Positions 30,901-32,131 of a DNA stretch of 32,131 nucleotides are shown here, piece by piece. The stretch's first letter is position 1, and each line of letters starts with the position of its first letter. The notes below the pieces were generated by a model. That model searched no databases. It had not been told where the DNA came from and saw nothing but the letters and a program-made list of their open reading frames with translations. The translations under genes and the position numbers were made by a program. Source of the DNA: Candidatus Syntropharchaeum sp. (GTDB taxonomy: Archaea > Halobacteriota > Syntropharchaeia > Syntropharchaeales > Syntropharchaeaceae); contig JAOQII010000018.1 of NCBI GenBank assembly GCA_026134025.1, positions 1 to 32,131 of the forward strand. Reading direction: 5' to 3'.

Positions 30901-31888
30901 AGGAAGCTGTATCGTTGAGTGTTCCGTTATCAACCCTTGCGGATACGTTGAACGTGCTCTCATTACCCGCAAAGTACTGCCTGTCCATGACAAAACTTAT
31001 GTTACTCCCTGAGATCGATGCAATACCTGTCTCGAGTGGTGAACCTCCCGCCGATAGATGACTCTCCCCTGTTGTACCGTTGTAGGAAGCGGTAAAATCT
31101 GGCGTATCACCAAGACTTGTATTGATCAATATCTGGTATTCGTAATCTGTTGAAATGGGAATTGATCCGTTTAACTGCAGCATGAGAAGAAGGCTCTCGT
31201 TGTTATCGCCTCCATAGACCTTCGTGAGGTTTGCATAATCTGGAAGTGATGGATCTGGTAGGGTATCGGTGATATTCCATGAGGCGTTTGGTTCTGGAAT
31301 GGACGCATTGCGGGTGTATGATGTGAATGTTGTATACTCACCAAAACCTGTTGAAATATCGTATTCATACTTTGTCGCCCTGATATCATTCTCGGATGAT
31401 AGTGGGCTTTCCATCTGGATGCTTAAGTTTGCAGCAGGTCTCAGTGGGACATCCACGATGTTGTATGTGCTGTTCAGGTACGTGATATTGAAGTTCTGCA
31501 CATCGTTCACGTCATAGCGACAAATACTGTAATTTATAAACTGGATGCCAATGTTTGTTGAATGGGATGCATAATCCCTACCAGCTGTTGACTGGTTATC
31601 TCCGCCCATGACGTACAGAAAATGATACAGCGATGAATTGGCATTACTGTATAATACAACACCACTTGCAGATGAATTATTGAACTCATACTCTCCCTGA
31701 TTCAGGTTATATGAATCGTACTGTGTCGTGCCGTTTGCAAAGAATACTGTTGAGTTCGGGATTAAAGATCCTGTCGATGCATCTCTAACCCTTACCTCAA
31801 GCGTTGAAGCAGACGTGAACGGTACACTCACCGAAAATACGACTGCAAGTACCAATACCAATGTCATTATTTTACTTCTTTCATTCAT
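27905..31888 (-). CDS. Large secreted multi-domain beta-sandwich surface protein
   Basis: 1327 aa with a signal peptide (IMTLVLVLAVVFSVSVPFTS, about 7-28). It begins with a carboxypeptidase-regulatory-like domain (LEVRVRDASTGSLIPNSTV). A long run of Ig-like or macroglobulin-like domains follows. Four or more share an opening of the type DxxxYxxNDxVxxxVxxTxxxGxP: TDQEKYRLNDLVRVYLQTTE, DTDHNEYYEGNTVNITVSVT, SERDIFEPYKLNDSVNLSV and TTDAFEYQTSDTVQFTINVT. Asn-x-Ser/Thr sites are very dense, as in heavily N-glycosylated archaeal surface proteins. Cysteines are few. There is no C-terminal membrane helix or sorting motif; it ends ASKAFMVRS. The downstream anchored protein may hold it at the cell surface. 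The start ATG has GGGGGTCA upstream. S-layer, adhesin or extracellular matrix roles are possible. Confidence 0.85.
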   Translation of the reverse strand: MNERSKIMTLVLVLAVVFSVSVPFTSASTLEVRVRDASTGSLIPNSTVFFANGTTQYDSYNLNQGEYEFNNSSASGVVLYSNANSSLYHFLYVMGGDNQSTAGRDYASHSTNIGIQFINYSICRYDVNDVQNFNITYLNSTYNIVDVPLRPAANLSIQMESPLSSENDIRATKYEYDISTGFGEYTTFTSYTRNASIPEPNASWNITDTLPDPSLPDYANLTKVYGGDNNESLLLMLQLNGSIPISTDYEYQILINTSLGDTPDFTASYNGTTGESHLSAGGSPLETGIASISGSNISFVMDRQYFAGNESTFNVSARVDNGTLNDTASWSQYYFTTAYSPQRSYDLSIMTDTEDIVFKNSTNFVNYTRLSELTQGGVTSISPTLEKGYNVTFNFSGNTQSLTIEVRNNATNNHAPFNDSIVTLITGYNQPYGFYDDVYLPNGTYDFVFKMWGNVSAFTRNITINGSDVTVDLPQMPAVENSYMFMDDRVSEGNNITANFNIPDGFAVDEYRYHVYTYSADKLAKPTLMMSGTTSSGISIPSTGLNPGEYMLIVDAINRTHSQFIRGGQTFVLTNSRLEIRMNDMTAEPGSTVNVRVTATDLSGNVIPNMTVDLYATYPGDNQWWKVLKASNTTGSDGKTTITFTAPDHSGNYFLTFTGNANNTHYARDHRPLMVQDFKFTAYTDQEKYRLNDLVRVYLQTTEFDGTPISGANITVAVHWNPMGNWEDVNTSISPVTTDSNGKATLNYTINNTGPCIFSLTATNGSSTSYAEAFAFVPEFEIEVDTDHNEYYEGNTVNITVSVTNQSGNTVSGLNFYHNASVSFSDPFDAGITAAMNGKNGTVVVMNPDEGTMSTINISGSTTYTGSYNTTGLDPGFYELIVILVNTTMGEPSAFEFTEFEVLGNLEMKFLSERDIFEPYKLNDSVNLSVYVTNLNGTAVSNGTLNFSVGMPWELFMPEDERDALGISGPRITRTGLSILNGTGWINFTLDSDNFTGNTSIPMRDMRMVGTPPFIIEAEASGNGESCIEEIPIFITDLSVSITTDAFEYQTSDTVQFTINVTNSTGPCDVTLQTDMGTPGKLIVFGPGDEYELNVTHESTGNYTATYDTSNGISGEYFALVIASDGSTVAGGGVPFFVKSFDVTITSANETTAGSTINTTIGAGGATTPAKVEVLLLSPSHRILDYNETTATSMPVSVTLDLPQTAQPGIYSIKAIVTAADGSMGAKERSIDVTNSNIDAEIIVQNATANTTTFSLNETVNITVIYEGINTTTLKIFNETGEIVESDTVTQSNTTIQYTPGATGTYYIRLDTSSTIAIASKAFMVRS

Positions 31889-31924
31889 AATGCTGACCCC
31901 CCGATCAGATTTACTTCAAATATC

Positions 31925-31956
31925 TATTATACTTTTACTTAGATATGTATAAAAGC
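31925..31956 (-). promoter_or_regulatory. TATA-like elements upstream of the surface-protein operon
   Basis: On the minus strand CTTTTATACATATC (about 31943-31956) and AAAGTATAATAG (about 31925-31936) are both TATA-like. The nearer one would start transcription close to 31905, leaving a short leader with the GGGGGTCA ribosome binding site. Which is used cannot be told. The stretch 31960-32040 is AT-rich with no gene. Confidence 0.4.
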
Positions 31957-32042
31957 ATTGACTGTATTCTAAAAATAGTTTTATAAATAGTGGTGTAAAT
32001 TTTACTAAAACTTGATATTAAAAGAGAACTCATTTCAAAACA

Positions 32043-32050
32043 TTTATATA
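32043..32050 (+). promoter_or_regulatory. TATA box of the terminal transposase gene
   Basis: TTTATATA is a strong TATA match. The usual distance puts transcription start near 32070-32075, inside the spacer of the inverted repeat at 32053-32089, so the element's own mRNA would lack the upstream arm. Confidence 0.55.
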
Positions 32051-32052
32051 AG

Positions 32053-32089
32053 ATCCCCTCAATAACAAATTAACAGGTTCTGAGGGGAT
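32053..32089 (+). repeat. Inverted repeat that covers the transposase ribosome binding site
   Basis: ATCCCCTCA (32053-32061) and TGAGGGGAT (32081-32089) are perfect 9-bp inverted repeats separated by 19 nt. The downstream arm contains the probable ribosome binding site GAGGGGAT, 3 nt before the ATG at 32093. If both arms are in one RNA the site would be base-paired. Confidence 0.75.
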
Positions 32090-32092
32090 GAT

Positions 32093-32131
32093 ATGAAATT
32101 TGAGGAATTGACTGACGAGGAATGGGAACTT
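32093..32131 (+). CDS. IS5-type transposase, N-terminus only (cut by window end)
   Basis: Only 13 codons are present: MKFEELTDEEWEL. The LTDEEWEL pattern is the characteristic beginning of many IS5-family (IS1182/IS427-like) transposases, where it continues with I.PLLP. The TATA box and ribosome binding site upstream are intact, so this may be a live copy. The rest, including the DDE residues, is outside the window, so completeness cannot be judged. Confidence 0.6.
   Translation, partial: MKFEELTDEEWEL

Overview
This 32 kb window is from a euryarchaeal chromosome, most likely a methanogen or a close relative (Methanosarcinales-like, Syntrophoarchaeum-like or ANME-like). The indicators are a methanogenic-type (type 2) seryl-tRNA synthetase, coenzyme F420 ligase CofE, archaeal RadA, RfcS, Dim2-like KH protein, cupin-type phosphoglucose isomerase, a geranylgeranyl reductase with its ferredoxin, the methanogen homocysteine gene set, TATA-box promoters, and tRNA genes without an encoded CCA. 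The exact lineage cannot be fixed without a search.

Layout. 137-3985 (minus): operon for a phosphohexomutase, RadA and SerRS. 4056-6662 (minus): unknown 86-aa protein, a thiolase-fold protein lacking the catalytic cysteine, its DUF35 partner, and CofE. A shared TATA region separates this from 6752-8505 (plus), an overlapping pair of uncharacterised genes, the second ending in a PRC-barrel. 8519-14126 (minus): a tight seven-gene operon, pgi, then three homocysteine-synthesis genes (DUF39-CBS, NIL-ferredoxin, COG2122), sirtuin, KH protein and rfcS. 14258-15821 (plus): a mini-ORF, then a lipoprotein fusing a BtuF-like binding protein to a PEBP/YbhB domain. 15828-18764 (minus): endonuclease Q and pyruvate carboxylase subunit B. 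18911-19084 (plus): a 57-aa protein built from two repeats, with its own promoter and terminator.

19135-22194 (minus): tRNA-Thr, tRNA-Arg(TCG), tRNA-Arg(CCG) and an Lhr-type helicase, packed so tightly that they look like one transcript. Next comes a debris zone with an IS5-type transposase relic, then a thioredoxin-CcdA-like membrane protein (minus). 23981-25427 (plus): initiator tRNA-Met, ferredoxin and geranylgeranyl reductase, again tightly coupled. 25428-26240 is a second decay zone holding the C-terminal third of a cystathionine gamma-synthase. 26472-31888 (minus) encodes two large surface proteins, of which only the distal one has a membrane anchor. The window ends in the start of an IS5-type transposase whose ribosome binding site lies in an inverted repeat.

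Common threads: information processing (serS, radA, rfcS, endoQ, lhr, Dim2-like, tRNAs), sulfur amino-acid synthesis by the DUF39 route (with a broken PLP route nearby), lipid and cofactor synthesis, and cell-surface proteins. I found no CRISPR array, rRNA or intact mobile element. The best candidates for undescribed biology are the cysteine-less thiolase/DUF35 pair, the unknown pair at 6752-8505, the BtuF-PEBP fusion, the 57-aa repeat protein and the two tRNA-mRNA arrangements.
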